Of a stretch of 64,000 nt of DNA, positions 48,101-56,854 are shown one piece after another. The notes under the pieces were generated by a model, which saw nothing but the letters and a program-made list of their open reading frames with translations, did not search any database and was not told the origin of the DNA. The DNA comes from Bdellovibrionales bacterium CG10_big_fil_rev_8_21_14_0_10_45_34 (GTDB taxonomy: Bacteria > Bdellovibrionota > Bdellovibrionia > Bdellovibrionales > 1-14-0-10-45-34). How positions within the stretch are numbered: the first letter of the stretch is position 1; each line of letters opens with the position of its first letter. The stretch spans positions 352,868-416,867 of the forward strand of contig PEZS01000011.1 of the NCBI GenBank assembly GCA_002778785.1, read 5' to 3'. The translations under genes were made by a program, and so were the position numbers.

Positions 48101-48682
48101 GATAATGTAGTTCCAATAATTGATGGAGACTGGTTTATAGATGATATTTTGGAGAAGTTTAAATGCTTCTTAAAGGTGGTCGCTGGAGAGAAGAATTACG
48201 AAAAGAACCTTACTTTTCTTGAGGACGCTCTTGGTAAAGATATAAAAAAATACTTCTTTAAAGATTTTTACAATGATCACATTAAAATGTTTAGAAAACG
48301 TCCAATTTACTGGATGTTCTCAAGTCCGCAGGGCACATTCAATGCCTTGATCTATTTGCATAGATATAATTCAGATACAGTCAGTATCGTTCTTAATAGT
48401 TATCTCAGAGAATACAGAGCGAAACTCGTCTCTAAGCGCGAAAACCTTGAAAGATTATCTAATTCAGGAGACGCATCTTCAAAAGACAAAACTGCTGCAC
48501 TCAAAGAAATTGAACAATTAAAGAAAATGATTCTTGAACTTGATGAGTACGAGAAAGACGTTCTTTACCCACTTGCGACGCAACGCCTCGAAATTGATTT
48601 AGATGATGGAGTTAAAGCGAACTATCCAAAATTTGGGAATGCTCTAAAGCCAATTAAGGGCCTTGATAAGGGTGAGGACTAA
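45167..48682 (+). CDS. pglX: BREX adenine-specific methyltransferase PglX (BrxX)
   Basis: 1171 aa. SAM-binding motif VCDPACGSGHML (about 292) and catalytic IANPPYMGG (about 466) mark an N6-adenine methylase. The N-terminal FNRFCALRYMDV and SHTQPEILMEA segments are PglX-specific. The C-terminal half should contain the target-recognition and cofactor regions. It marks host DNA at a 5-6 base non-palindromic site, the basis of BREX self-recognition; the site cannot be predicted here. Confidence 0.93.
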   Translation: MDTSVLKNFAQESRRYLMDVVAKKIEYYLTTDNVEIRAKKHLIEDLRKEISNTSKDQVIEKIAYTWFNRFCALRYMDVKQYSLVGVLTPMSESHTQPEILMEAKSGHIKDELGNPSSRDHVIGLLSGKVSTNDPQSEAYKHLVLMACNYYHSIMPFLFEKIDDYTELLMPDDLLSEASIVSKVRSALNEENCKDVEVIGWLYQFYISEKKDEVFEGLKKNKKITPENIPAATQLFTPNWIVRYLVENSLGRLWMLNRPSSNLISKMEYYIKPEVEEKDFLKIKGPEEIKVCDPACGSGHMLVYAFDLLYSMYEEVGIDSNEISSLILKNNLFGVEIDKRAGELAAFALTMKAREKQRRYFKNPVNPNICVLENIHFEEAEIKDYMDHVGHDLFSSQLRNTLYQFVEAKNFGSLISPEVSEVATVLNLLDQKNVSGHLFLTKTHSNVLRVLAQAKFLSPVYHVVIANPPYMGGNGMNESLKKFLENKYKKSKYDLMTAFMDKCSEICMIDGFWGMINLPSWMFLSSFEGFRKNLLETVTFSSLLHLGRGIFGSDFGSTAFVCNNSKNKSGKTGLYRRLFDQHVQVRSVEKIQSLFFDKGYGHFSINQNEFNKIPGNSFAYWLSPEIRQIFQTSKSLKEIGDTRQGMATSDNNRFLRQWYEVSFDKISLSSVSRESAKLSKKKWFPYNKGGQFRKWYGNAEYVVNWENDGKELLDYASSLYGSPTRTIKSISEYFKPSVSWSKVSSGNLAMRYFPAGFIFDVAGCAIFNPDHEKLNFLLGFCNTNLARTILTAISPTVNFEAGQIAQLPIFNGIENEKNTIPSQLIHITKMDWDSKEFSWDFKAIPLLKLINFSHPINDSFDLLIKESKQDVLKVKELEKLNNQFFINYYGLQSEVSAEVSLEEISLFYNPNYMFRTAASNEEKVGLLKLELVKEFISYGVGCIFGRYSIDKEGLILASQGADYKDFLSSVPNPRFLPDSDNVVPIIDGDWFIDDILEKFKCFLKVVAGEKNYEKNLTFLEDALGKDIKKYFFKDFYNDHIKMFRKRPIYWMFSSPQGTFNALIYLHRYNSDTVSIVLNSYLREYRAKLVSKRENLERLSNSGDASSKDKTAALKEIEQLKKMILELDEYEKDVLYPLATQRLEIDLDDGVKANYPKFGNALKPIKGLDKGED

Positions 48683-48684
48683 TA

Positions 48685-51174
48685 ATGAGTAAGATTAAGC
48701 AAGCACTTGATAAGCTATTTCAAACTCATCGAGTTGTGTTTTGGTATGATACCAAGAATGAATTAAAGCAGGATTTTGAATCTTTATCTTTGGTTGATGT
48801 TGAAAAGATTGAAATTCAAAATAATGAGTTTTTCATTAAGCATAAAGTCCTTAGAGAAAAAAATGATTCTAAATTCTTGCTATACCATCAAGGAGCTAGA
48901 CCAAAAGATTCTGTGAACTGGTTAATTGATATGGAGCTTGCCTTTGGTGAATTCAGAAGTGATCAGAATTCAATTTGGCTTGGCGAAATCGGACTAGGCT
49001 TTGATTATGCAGATTTCGTTCAAGAGCATATTACTTTTTTTAAGAATCAGACCTTTCGTGAAAAATTAAAAGAAAGGCTTCTGGGTTTCAACAATAAGGA
49101 AGAACTAAGACTGAAGCTTTTTGCTATTTGCCTTGAAACTGAGGATCGTATTGATGCTGTTATAGAAGAGTTTCTTGCAGAATTGGCAAATGGTTCTCAG
49201 ATGAAGTATCAGCTTCTTAAGGACTGTAACCTAGAGTCTCATCTTTGGAAGAGCCTTGAAAAAAGCTTTGGTTACATATCAGCAAGTCCATCTGTAAAAG
49301 ATTTTGCACTTGAGCTATTTAAATCGTCTTATCAGATGAATATTGAAAAACGATCAAAGCTAAATAGTGATGCCTATGTTTTTATGCGTAGATGGAAAGA
49401 TAGCCGAAATAGGTTTAAAGACTTTGAACGCTTATCTGATCAGTTTGAAGATTTATTGAGTATTAAGCAAGATTTGGAGAATAGATCATATAGAGAACTT
49501 CAGGATTGCGATTATTTTCAATTAGTTGATAAGAAAATTTTAAGTTTACTTGTAAATGACCTCGCTAATAAAACGATCAGTCCATCCGACTGTATTTCAT
49601 TCATAAGAAATAGAAAATCAACTCACTGGTATAAAGATAATATCGAAAAAATTTATGAGGCAATTAACCATGCCGCTCAATTCTTTAAGTTACTTGCAGA
49701 AGCCAATCTAACTATTGCCAATTTTACAGATGGATTTAAGAAATATACTGATAATTGGTACAAGATTGATCTGAATTATAGGAAGTTTATCTATTTTACT
49801 CGAGAAAGTGGGCAGTCTTCATTATTGAGGCCCTTAATTGATCAAATTGAAAATCAATATACAAACAACTTCCTTGGAAAATTAAACAATGAATGGCAAC
49901 CCCACATAGATAACCTCGAAAGATGGGAGTTCTCAGGTGTGCCAACACAAAGATCATTTTTTAATAGAACCGTTTCTCCAATTCTAGATAAAAACAACAA
50001 AGTTTTTGTGATCATATCCGATGCTCTTCGATTTGAAGTTGGAAAAGAGCTATATAATAAAATACTTCAAGAAGATCGTTATGAGGGGGACGTAAACTTC
50101 ATTCAATCAACTATTCCAAGCTATACTCAGTTAGGAATGGCGGCACTTCTTCCTCATTCAGAGTTATCATTATCCTCAGATAAAGTTGAAATTGTATTTG
50201 CAGATGGTAAACCAACTTCAGGCTCAGAAAATAGACGCAAAATTATTAGTGATTTTAAAAAGCATAAAGGAACTGCGGTACTTTCAAGTGATTTCCTTTC
50301 CATGCATTTAGATGAAACTAAATCTTTGGTTAAAGAGCACTCTTTTGCATTTATTTATCACGATGAGATTGATAGCGCTGGTAAAAATCCCGATCAAGTG
50401 CCCGGTGCAGTTGAGCGAACTTTTGAAACAATAATTAAAATTATAAAGAAACTAACGTCTTCAAATGCTAACCGAATCTTAATAACGGCTGACCATGGTT
50501 TTCTTTTCCAAGATAAAGACTTGGATGAAAGTGATTTTTTGGCCGATAGTTCTATTAAAGGTGAAATCCTTCAAACAGATAGAAGATTTTTTATTGGTAA
50601 AGGCCTTGAGGCCATTAACAATTCATTTAAGATTTTCGATTCAAAACAAGCAGGTATTTCAGGTGATGTATCATTTGCCATACCTAAAACTGTAAATCGT
50701 ATTAGAAAAAAAGGTTCAAGTATTAGATTCGTTCACGGAGGAGCGACGTTACAAGAAATAGTAGTTCCAGTGCTTGATATTAGAAAGAAGCGTGAAAGTG
50801 ATATTGGCTTTGTTTCGATTGAAGTACTTGGTAGTACCTCAAATTTGATTACAACTGGTCAGTTATCTGTCGCACTTTATCAAAGTGAACCTGTTACGAA
50901 TAAGGTTAGACCACTCAAGATTAAAGCCGGACTTTATTGCGATGAAACTTTAATTAGTGATTCAAAAGAACTGCTTTTTGATATGACTTCGGCAAATCCA
51001 AGGGATCGAGAGCTAAAGGTTCAATTTGTACTCACTCAAGAAGCAAATAGATTTAACAACAAAGAAGTTGAACTACGCTTGGAAGAAGAAGTTAAGGATA
51101 CCACTAAATATAGAATACATAGAATTTACAAATATACATTACGAAGATCGTTCACAAGTGATTTCGACTTCTAG
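48685..51174 (+). CDS. pglZ: BREX alkaline-phosphatase-fold protein PglZ
   Basis: 829 aa. The central PglZ domain has the metal-site motifs VFVIISDALRFEVGKE (Asp about 446) and ITADHGFLFQ (Asp about 603), plus the HGGATLQEIVVPV end. N- and C-terminal flanking domains have normal length. Two-base spacing from pglX. It is the signature protein of all BREX types; it hydrolyses phosphodiesters in vitro in some systems. Confidence 0.93.
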   Translation: MSKIKQALDKLFQTHRVVFWYDTKNELKQDFESLSLVDVEKIEIQNNEFFIKHKVLREKNDSKFLLYHQGARPKDSVNWLIDMELAFGEFRSDQNSIWLGEIGLGFDYADFVQEHITFFKNQTFREKLKERLLGFNNKEELRLKLFAICLETEDRIDAVIEEFLAELANGSQMKYQLLKDCNLESHLWKSLEKSFGYISASPSVKDFALELFKSSYQMNIEKRSKLNSDAYVFMRRWKDSRNRFKDFERLSDQFEDLLSIKQDLENRSYRELQDCDYFQLVDKKILSLLVNDLANKTISPSDCISFIRNRKSTHWYKDNIEKIYEAINHAAQFFKLLAEANLTIANFTDGFKKYTDNWYKIDLNYRKFIYFTRESGQSSLLRPLIDQIENQYTNNFLGKLNNEWQPHIDNLERWEFSGVPTQRSFFNRTVSPILDKNNKVFVIISDALRFEVGKELYNKILQEDRYEGDVNFIQSTIPSYTQLGMAALLPHSELSLSSDKVEIVFADGKPTSGSENRRKIISDFKKHKGTAVLSSDFLSMHLDETKSLVKEHSFAFIYHDEIDSAGKNPDQVPGAVERTFETIIKIIKKLTSSNANRILITADHGFLFQDKDLDESDFLADSSIKGEILQTDRRFFIGKGLEAINNSFKIFDSKQAGISGDVSFAIPKTVNRIRKKGSSIRFVHGGATLQEIVVPVLDIRKKRESDIGFVSIEVLGSTSNLITTGQLSVALYQSEPVTNKVRPLKIKAGLYCDETLISDSKELLFDMTSANPRDRELKVQFVLTQEANRFNNKEVELRLEEEVKDTTKYRIHRIYKYTLRRSFTSDFDF

Positions 51175-51185
51175 AATGGGGGCAT

Positions 51186-53231
51186 ATGAACACGCTTGAT
51201 AAAAAAATAAATGAATTATTCGCTGGCATGGTTGTCAGAAAAGACCTTGTCAAAGCCGTTAAAGGAAATGCAATTGTTCCTTCCTATGTTCTTGAATATC
51301 TTTTGGGTCAATATTGCGCGACTTCAGATGAGGCCAGTATCAATTCTGGGATTGAGACCGTAAAGGAAATTCTAGGTAAGCACTATGTACATAGAAATGA
51401 AGCCGGACTTGTTCGCTCTACTATTAAAGAAAAAGGACGGCACAAAGTCATAGATAAAATAAGTGTTTCATTAAACGACAAGAAAGACGTCTATGAAGCA
51501 TCTTTCTCCAATTTAGGTATAGATGATGTCCTTGTGGGTTCAGAAGTCATTAAGAGGCATCCAAAGCTGTTAGTTGGTGGTGTTTGGTGTATTTGTGAAC
51601 TTGAATATTCATTTTCTGAAGAAGATAAGTCTGTTCCGTGGATTATGTCTTCAATTAAGCCAATTCAACTTTCACAATTTGACTTTGATTCATACGTTGA
51701 TACGAGACGAAAATTTAGCACTGATGAATGGATTGACCTTCTTTTACAGAGTATAGGCTTTAATCCAGAAATGTTTGGTAAAAGAAGTAAGCTACTTCAG
51801 CTAGTCCGTCTGATTCCTTTTTGTGAGAGAAACTATAACCTAATTGAACTTGGCCCTAAAGGGACTGGTAAGTCTCACGTCTATTCTGAGTTCTCTCCCC
51901 ACGGAATTCTGATTTCTGGTGGTGAAATCACACTAGCTAAATTATTCGTAAACAACTCAAGCGGAAAACTAGGCCTTGTTGGTTATTGGGATACGGTTGC
52001 CTTTGATGAGTTTGCTGGAAAACAGAAGAAAGTAGATAAGGCCTTGGTTGATGTCATGAAAAACTATATGGCCAATAAAACGTTTTCCAGAGGTGTTGAA
52101 ACACTTGGCGCTGAAGCTTCAATGGCATTTGTCGGGAATACATCAAAGTCTGTACCTTATATGCTAAAGCATTCTGATCTATTTGATGATCTGCCAGATA
52201 AATTTCATGACTCTGCTTTTCTAGATCGTTTGCATTTTTATATTCCGGGCTGGGAAGTTGATATTATTCGAGGAGAAATGTTCTCAAGTGGATATGGTTT
52301 CGTTGTTGATTATTTCGCCGAAGTTCTAAGACATTTAAGAAGCTATGATTACTCTCAAAAGTATAAGAATTATTTTGAGCTAGGATCAGATATATCAACG
52401 AGAGACAGAGATGGTATTCATAAGACATTTTCTGGACTAATGAAAATCTTGTTCCCCCATAATGAAGCAACAGAAGCTGAGATTAAAGAGCTATTAGAAT
52501 TTGCAATCGAAGGTCGTAAGAGAGTTAAAGACCAATTGCTGAGAATAGATGCGACCTACGCGAAAGTTAATTTTAAATTTTCAAGTACGTCATCGAATAA
52601 AGATTACGTTGTTACAACACTCGAAGAAAAAGAGCATCAGTCTATCTACCATTCAGGTGGTGCTGAAACAGAATCATCACCAATTGATAACATTAAAATG
52701 ACTGATGAAAGCATAAAATCTAACGTTCAATCACTCCTTCCAGAACAAAACTTAGCTTTTAGTGAAAACCAGAAAGGAGTTTCTTACGAAGATATTTTAA
52801 TTCCTTATCTTAAAGGAGCTAAGAAGATTGATATTACCGACCCATATATTCGTTTGTTTAATCAAGCTAGAAATCTTATGGAATTGATGGAACAAATTGT
52901 TAAATATAAGCCAGGCGACGAGGAAGTTCAGGTCAGTTTACACACGATAATGGATGAGCATAATTCTGAGCAACAAGTAAATTTCCTCGCTCAGATGAAA
53001 GAAAGCCTTGAGCCTGCTGGACTCATCTTCACTTGGAAGTTTGATGAGAGTGAAACCATCCATGCAAGGCATATCGTCGCAGATAATGGTTGGAAAATTC
53101 TATTGGATCGCGGACTAGATATATTTCAACAATACGACATGAATGATGCTTTTGCGGTTACAAACCGCAATCAGAAATTCAGGGCATGTAAGGCGTTTGA
53201 AGTGACATATGTTCGATCGAAGAAAAACTAG
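51186..53231 (+). CDS. brxL: BREX Lon-like ATPase BrxL
   Basis: 681 aa, full length. AAA+ motor with Walker A LGPKGTGKSHVYSE (about 223), Walker B TVAFDEFAG and sensor FVGNTSK. It assembles as a DNA-binding ring in known type 1 systems. Its presence as last BREX gene, with no pglW or brxHI, fixes the system as type 1. A SIR2 gene starts 15 bases downstream. Confidence 0.92.
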   Translation: MNTLDKKINELFAGMVVRKDLVKAVKGNAIVPSYVLEYLLGQYCATSDEASINSGIETVKEILGKHYVHRNEAGLVRSTIKEKGRHKVIDKISVSLNDKKDVYEASFSNLGIDDVLVGSEVIKRHPKLLVGGVWCICELEYSFSEEDKSVPWIMSSIKPIQLSQFDFDSYVDTRRKFSTDEWIDLLLQSIGFNPEMFGKRSKLLQLVRLIPFCERNYNLIELGPKGTGKSHVYSEFSPHGILISGGEITLAKLFVNNSSGKLGLVGYWDTVAFDEFAGKQKKVDKALVDVMKNYMANKTFSRGVETLGAEASMAFVGNTSKSVPYMLKHSDLFDDLPDKFHDSAFLDRLHFYIPGWEVDIIRGEMFSSGYGFVVDYFAEVLRHLRSYDYSQKYKNYFELGSDISTRDRDGIHKTFSGLMKILFPHNEATEAEIKELLEFAIEGRKRVKDQLLRIDATYAKVNFKFSSTSSNKDYVVTTLEEKEHQSIYHSGGAETESSPIDNIKMTDESIKSNVQSLLPEQNLAFSENQKGVSYEDILIPYLKGAKKIDITDPYIRLFNQARNLMELMEQIVKYKPGDEEVQVSLHTIMDEHNSEQQVNFLAQMKESLEPAGLIFTWKFDESETIHARHIVADNGWKILLDRGLDIFQQYDMNDAFAVTNRNQKFRACKAFEVTYVRSKKN

Positions 53232-53246
53232 AGTGAGCAGGTATAT

Positions 53247-54395
53247 ATGGAATCTAAACTAAAACTTTCAGAAATTTATGATAAGAATATAAATTTCATT
53301 ATTGGCTCAGGTGCTTCATTTGGACTTTTTCCTGTTTTGCAAGTCCCCATTAAGGATGAAAAAGATACTCAGCAGACGATAGAAACGCTGGCGACCTATT
53401 TTGAGAATAAAGGTGATAGCGGTCAAAAATCGAAAACTCTTTTATTTATGCATTATTATAAGACTTGTATAGAACCTATTTTAAATTTCGATTTTGAGGC
53501 AGTTAATGGTGATGCGACCAAAAAAGCAGTCCTCGATAATTATGAAAAGTTCATTAGAACAATTCTCTATATTTTAAGAAATAAGAAAAATGACGATAGA
53601 AAAAGCTGTAACTTATTTACGACAAATTATGATGGTTGCTTAGCTCATGTTTCCGATAGTGTGATTAAAAACGGAGAAGCTGACTTTATCTTAAATGATG
53701 GAGCAAGAGGCTTTTTTCGTAGGTATCTTGCTGCAAAAAACTATAACGCTTATACAAAGCAATCAGGAACCTTTGAACGTTATTCGACTCAAATTCCTCA
53801 AATTAATTTGATACCACTTCATGGTTCTGGTGCGTGGATAAAGGAAGGAGATGTTATACGCGTAGATTATGCACAAAAGGACGAATTAACAAAAAAATGT
53901 TCTGATGCGATACCAGATATTAAGTTATTTTCAGACTGTTTAAATGATTCATCCAAGAACATTTCCGATTTAGAAAAAATTGATATTGAAATTTCAAGCA
54001 GTAAGTTCTGGGAGGAATATAACAAGCTCCCAATAGTTAATCCAACTAAGTGGAAATTTTACGAAACTGTTTTCGAAGAACACTACTATCAGATGCTTCG
54101 GTATTTAAGCTATGAGTTAGAGAAACCAAATGCAGTTCTTATCACCTTTGGATTTTCATTTGCCGATGAACACATTTTAAATCTTGTAAAGAGATCGTTG
54201 GCCAACCCTAAGCTTCAGCTTTTCGTATCTTGTTTTAATCAAACTGAAGTTGATCTTTTATCTCAAAAATTTTCAAAATTTCCTAATGTAACTTTCTTGA
54301 CCGATCCTGTTAGTTTAGACTTTACAAAATTCAATGAGGAGCATTTTACGAAAGAGAAGAAAGAATCATCTACACCAGCAGGTAGCGCTACATGA
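53247..54395 (+). CDS. SIR2-domain NADase-like defence protein
   Basis: 382 aa of the SIR2_2 type. NAD-site motifs: NFIIGSGASFG (about 16-26), FTTNYDG (about 128), LIPLHGSGAW (about 190) and ITFGFSFADEHILNL near 300. It overlaps herA by four bases. SIR2-HerA pairs (Nezha-type) form a large complex that depletes NAD+ on infection. Only 15 bases separate it from brxL, so it is probably part of the BREX transcript. Confidence 0.85.
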   Translation: MESKLKLSEIYDKNINFIIGSGASFGLFPVLQVPIKDEKDTQQTIETLATYFENKGDSGQKSKTLLFMHYYKTCIEPILNFDFEAVNGDATKKAVLDNYEKFIRTILYILRNKKNDDRKSCNLFTTNYDGCLAHVSDSVIKNGEADFILNDGARGFFRRYLAAKNYNAYTKQSGTFERYSTQIPQINLIPLHGSGAWIKEGDVIRVDYAQKDELTKKCSDAIPDIKLFSDCLNDSSKNISDLEKIDIEISSSKFWEEYNKLPIVNPTKWKFYETVFEEHYYQMLRYLSYELEKPNAVLITFGFSFADEHILNLVKRSLANPKLQLFVSCFNQTEVDLLSQKFSKFPNVTFLTDPVSLDFTKFNEEHFTKEKKESSTPAGSAT

Positions 54396-56158
54396 CCATA
54401 AAAGTTGGAGAAGTTGTAGCCGTTAAGGGAGTCTCAATAACCATAAGAATGTTTGATGAATCTAATATAGACTCATTTTTCTATTCTGGTGACAAATACA
54501 ACGGTGTATCTATTCGAGAGCATCTTCTCATTCAGCGCGGCTTTATTAATATCGTATGCATTGTTGAAGGCGAGATGCTTGATGAAAAAAATAATGAGCA
54601 AGTTGGCGACAGGAGGAGCTATACAAGACATATAGAAGCCAAGCCGATTGGGTACTTCAAAGACAGTGAGTTTTTTGAGGGGATTAAATATTTGCCAATG
54701 ATAAAGGACTCGGTATATTTGATCGCTGAAAAAATGATTGCGGATATCTATAATCGGATCGGTGATGATCAATTTGTAGTTGGAAAGATGCTGAAAGAGG
54801 AGCTTCCAGTTTATCTACCTTGGCAAAAGCTTTTTAATACTCATTTAGGAATTTTTGGTAACACTGGAAGTGGGAAATCAAATACTCTAACTAAATTATT
54901 CACGACACTTTTCAGTTCAAAAAAAGATTTTCTTAGAGGTAAAAGCTAATTTGTATTACTTGATTTTAATGGGGAGTATACAGGTGGCCAGCTAATAGAT
55001 AATGAGAATAAAACAGTCATTCATCTAAATACTCGTGATAACGATGGACAAAAATTTCCATTGATTGACGACGAGTTTTGGGACATTGAAACATTAAGTA
55101 TTCTATTTCAAGCAACGACAAATACGCAAAGACCATTTTTGAGACGCTTAATTGATGGACGTGACAAGTTTAAAGCCGATCCAGATAGTTTATTGAAATA
55201 CACAAAATCTATTTTCCAAAAGGTCTTTTCCTCTGCTTCTCCAAAAAGAGATTGCCTTGATTTGTTAAGGTCTATTTCAAAGATAATTAGTAATGATTCT
55301 CTTTCCACAAAACTTAAAAGTATTCAGTGGCGATCAGGCAATAGTGAAAAATTTTATGAAGGAACTGTTTATTACGAAGCCGATGGGATCGCTTATGCTA
55401 ATCATATTGAGGCTATTGTAAACAACTCTACTGTAAATCTAGATGCCTTTGATGAATTGATTTTAAGAGCTAATATTCAACTATGTTATGAGTTGCTGTT
55501 TGGTTACGTTCAGTATGATCATATTCAACCACTTCTTAAAAGAATGGATTCACATCTAACGAGTCTCAAAAAAGTTATATCTGTAGTAGAGACACGAAAT
55601 GCCAGTAAGACATTAACCGTTATTTCTCTTAGGAAATGCAATCAAGATACAAAAAAGGTTATACCTCTTTTAATAGCCAAGCATTTTTACAATCACCATA
55701 AAAATAGCGTTACAAATCCACCAAATAGGACATTCCATTTAATTATTGATGAAGCTCATAATATTCTCTCTGAAGAGTCTTCTCGTGAAACTGAAATATG
55801 GAAAGATTATCGCTTGGAACTATTTGAGGAAATTATTAAAGAAGGTAGAAAATATGGGATGTTTTTGACAATTTCAAGCCAGCGGCCGGCAGATATTTCT
55901 CCTACGATTGTTTCTCAAATTCATAATTTTTTCATTCACCGTCTGGTAAATGATAGAGACTTAATGTTGATTGCAAATTCAATCAGCACACTCGACAAGC
56001 TTTCAAGGGATTTAATTCCTTCCTTGCCAAGAGGGGCATGTATTGTAACAGGAACGTCTTTTGCTCTCCCAATGGTAATTCTCGTGGACCTTCTTTCCAA
56101 AGAAAAACAGCCTGATAGTGAGGATGTCGATTTAGAAAAATTATGGAAAGCTGATTAA
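54392..56158 (+). pseudogene. HerA-type DNA-translocase partner of SIR2, interrupted by one in-frame TAA
   Basis: One continuous frame of 588 sense codons is broken only by TAA at 54947-54949. The part before it (185 aa) has the HAS-barrel-like domain and Walker A GNTGSGKSNT (about 156). The part after resumes directly with FVLLDFNGEYTGGQ, continues through Walker B HLIIDEAHNILS (about 448) and SSQRPADISPTIV, and is undamaged. No base insertion or loss is needed. A recent nonsense mutation, a sequencing error or readthrough are all possible. A TTG at 55061 could restart the second part but would lose the P-loop. Confidence 0.8.
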
Positions 56159-56209
56159 GTAACAAAACGCCTAAGTTGTTTCATTGGCTTCATTCTTTTT
56201 TTATTCAGC

Positions 56210-56240
56210 AAGATATCCCGAATAGGCTAATATCTTTTTT
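56210..56240 (+). terminator. Probable rho-independent terminator of the defence operon
   Basis: AAGATAT and ATATCTT form a 7-bp stem with a 13-base loop, followed by a T-run to 56240, starting about 50 bases after the herA stop. Confidence 0.5.
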
Positions 56241-56391
56241 CTAATTTCTGAGTGAAATCTTGAAGCGGTGGAAGACCTTTATTAACCTTTATCAATGTTT
56301 CCTTTTTAAAGCTCTCAACTGCTTTGGGTGCAAGGTAGCCACCTGATGCTAATAAAATAATAGCCGCTACTATTTCTGCTACTGCTTTCAT
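56227..56391 (-). CDS. Small membrane-anchored or exported protein (54 aa)
   Basis: Starts MKAVAEIVAAIILLASGGYL, a hydrophobic anchor, then a charged helical part ending TQKLEKRY. Its ATG overlaps the TGA of the upstream recombinase-tail ORF (ATGA), so in the circular form it would be coupled to the recombinase. Its 5' codons coincide with copy C of the dispersed AGTAGC repeat. No family recognised. Confidence 0.45.
   Translation of the reverse strand: MKAVAEIVAAIILLASGGYLAPKAVESFKKETLIKVNKGLPPLQDFTQKLEKRY
56361..56384 (-). repeat. Dispersed AGTAGC-type repeat, copy C
   Basis: On the minus strand it reads AGTAGCAGAAATAGTAGCGG, two changes from copy A over 21 bases. Here it is inside the first codons of the 54-aa gene. 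Confidence 0.5.
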
Positions 56392-56792
56392 TTTTTTCTC
56401 TCCTGTTCACGTTTATATATTTCTTGGACTGTTGTTTTTGACCATTGGCCACCACGCTTTGAAGGAATGCCACTTTCCGTTAGAACTCTGGCAATTTCCC
56501 GAAACGAATGGCCCTTGGATTTTAATGACACAATTTTTTGAATTACTTTTTGTTCTGCTTGATGAGGTACTCGAACGCCGGAAACTTCACGTTCACCATA
56601 GCGTGGGATCGGTGATTTTATAGATTCCTTATTGATCTTTGCTTTGCGTAGATAATCACTTATTGATGTCCGTGACCATCCTGTTAAATCTGAAATTTGA
56701 TAGCTAGAAAGGTCAAAATCTAAGTAGAGTTTCCGCAAAATTTCATGATTTTCCGCTGGATTTCCAATGAAATGCGGAATGAAAACAGACAC
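56388..56792 (-). CDS. Detached C-terminal domain of the serine recombinase (HTH, DNA-binding)
   Basis: The frame is open to 56942, but everything beyond 56850 is IS sequence. In the integrated state the best start is a GTG at 56792, giving about 134 aa. It contains an HTH-like DLSSYQISDLTGWSRTSISDYL, the YGEREVSGVRVPH linker and a second HTH-like KGHSFREIARVLTESGIPSKRGGQWSKTTVQEIY. The latter resembles the C-terminal part of serine-recombinase 'recombinase' domains. The core codons VRFGG are in the same frame as VRFGG of the recombinase at the other end. In the circle this ORF is therefore residues 583-730 of the recombinase. A paralogue is at 63402. Confidence 0.7.
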   Translation of the reverse strand: MSVFIPHFIGNPAENHEILRKLYLDFDLSSYQISDLTGWSRTSISDYLRKAKINKESIKSPIPRYGEREVSGVRVPHQAEQKVIQKIVSLKSKGHSFREIARVLTESGIPSKRGGQWSKTTVQEIYKREQERKK

Positions 56793-56835
56793 ATAGCTAA
56801 CAGTAGAGAGCGGTTCGTCCAGCCTCAGGCTCCGA

Positions 56836-56850
56836 CCACCAAATCTTACG
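56836..56850 (+). repeat. attR core of the integrative element (15-bp direct repeat)
   Basis: Same 15 bases as 18102-18116. Its element-side arm GGTTCGTCCAG is at 56812-56822. Directly outside it, from 56855, begins an IS481-family element, so the original host flank is hidden or lost. Confidence 0.8.
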
Positions 56851-56854
56851 GGTC

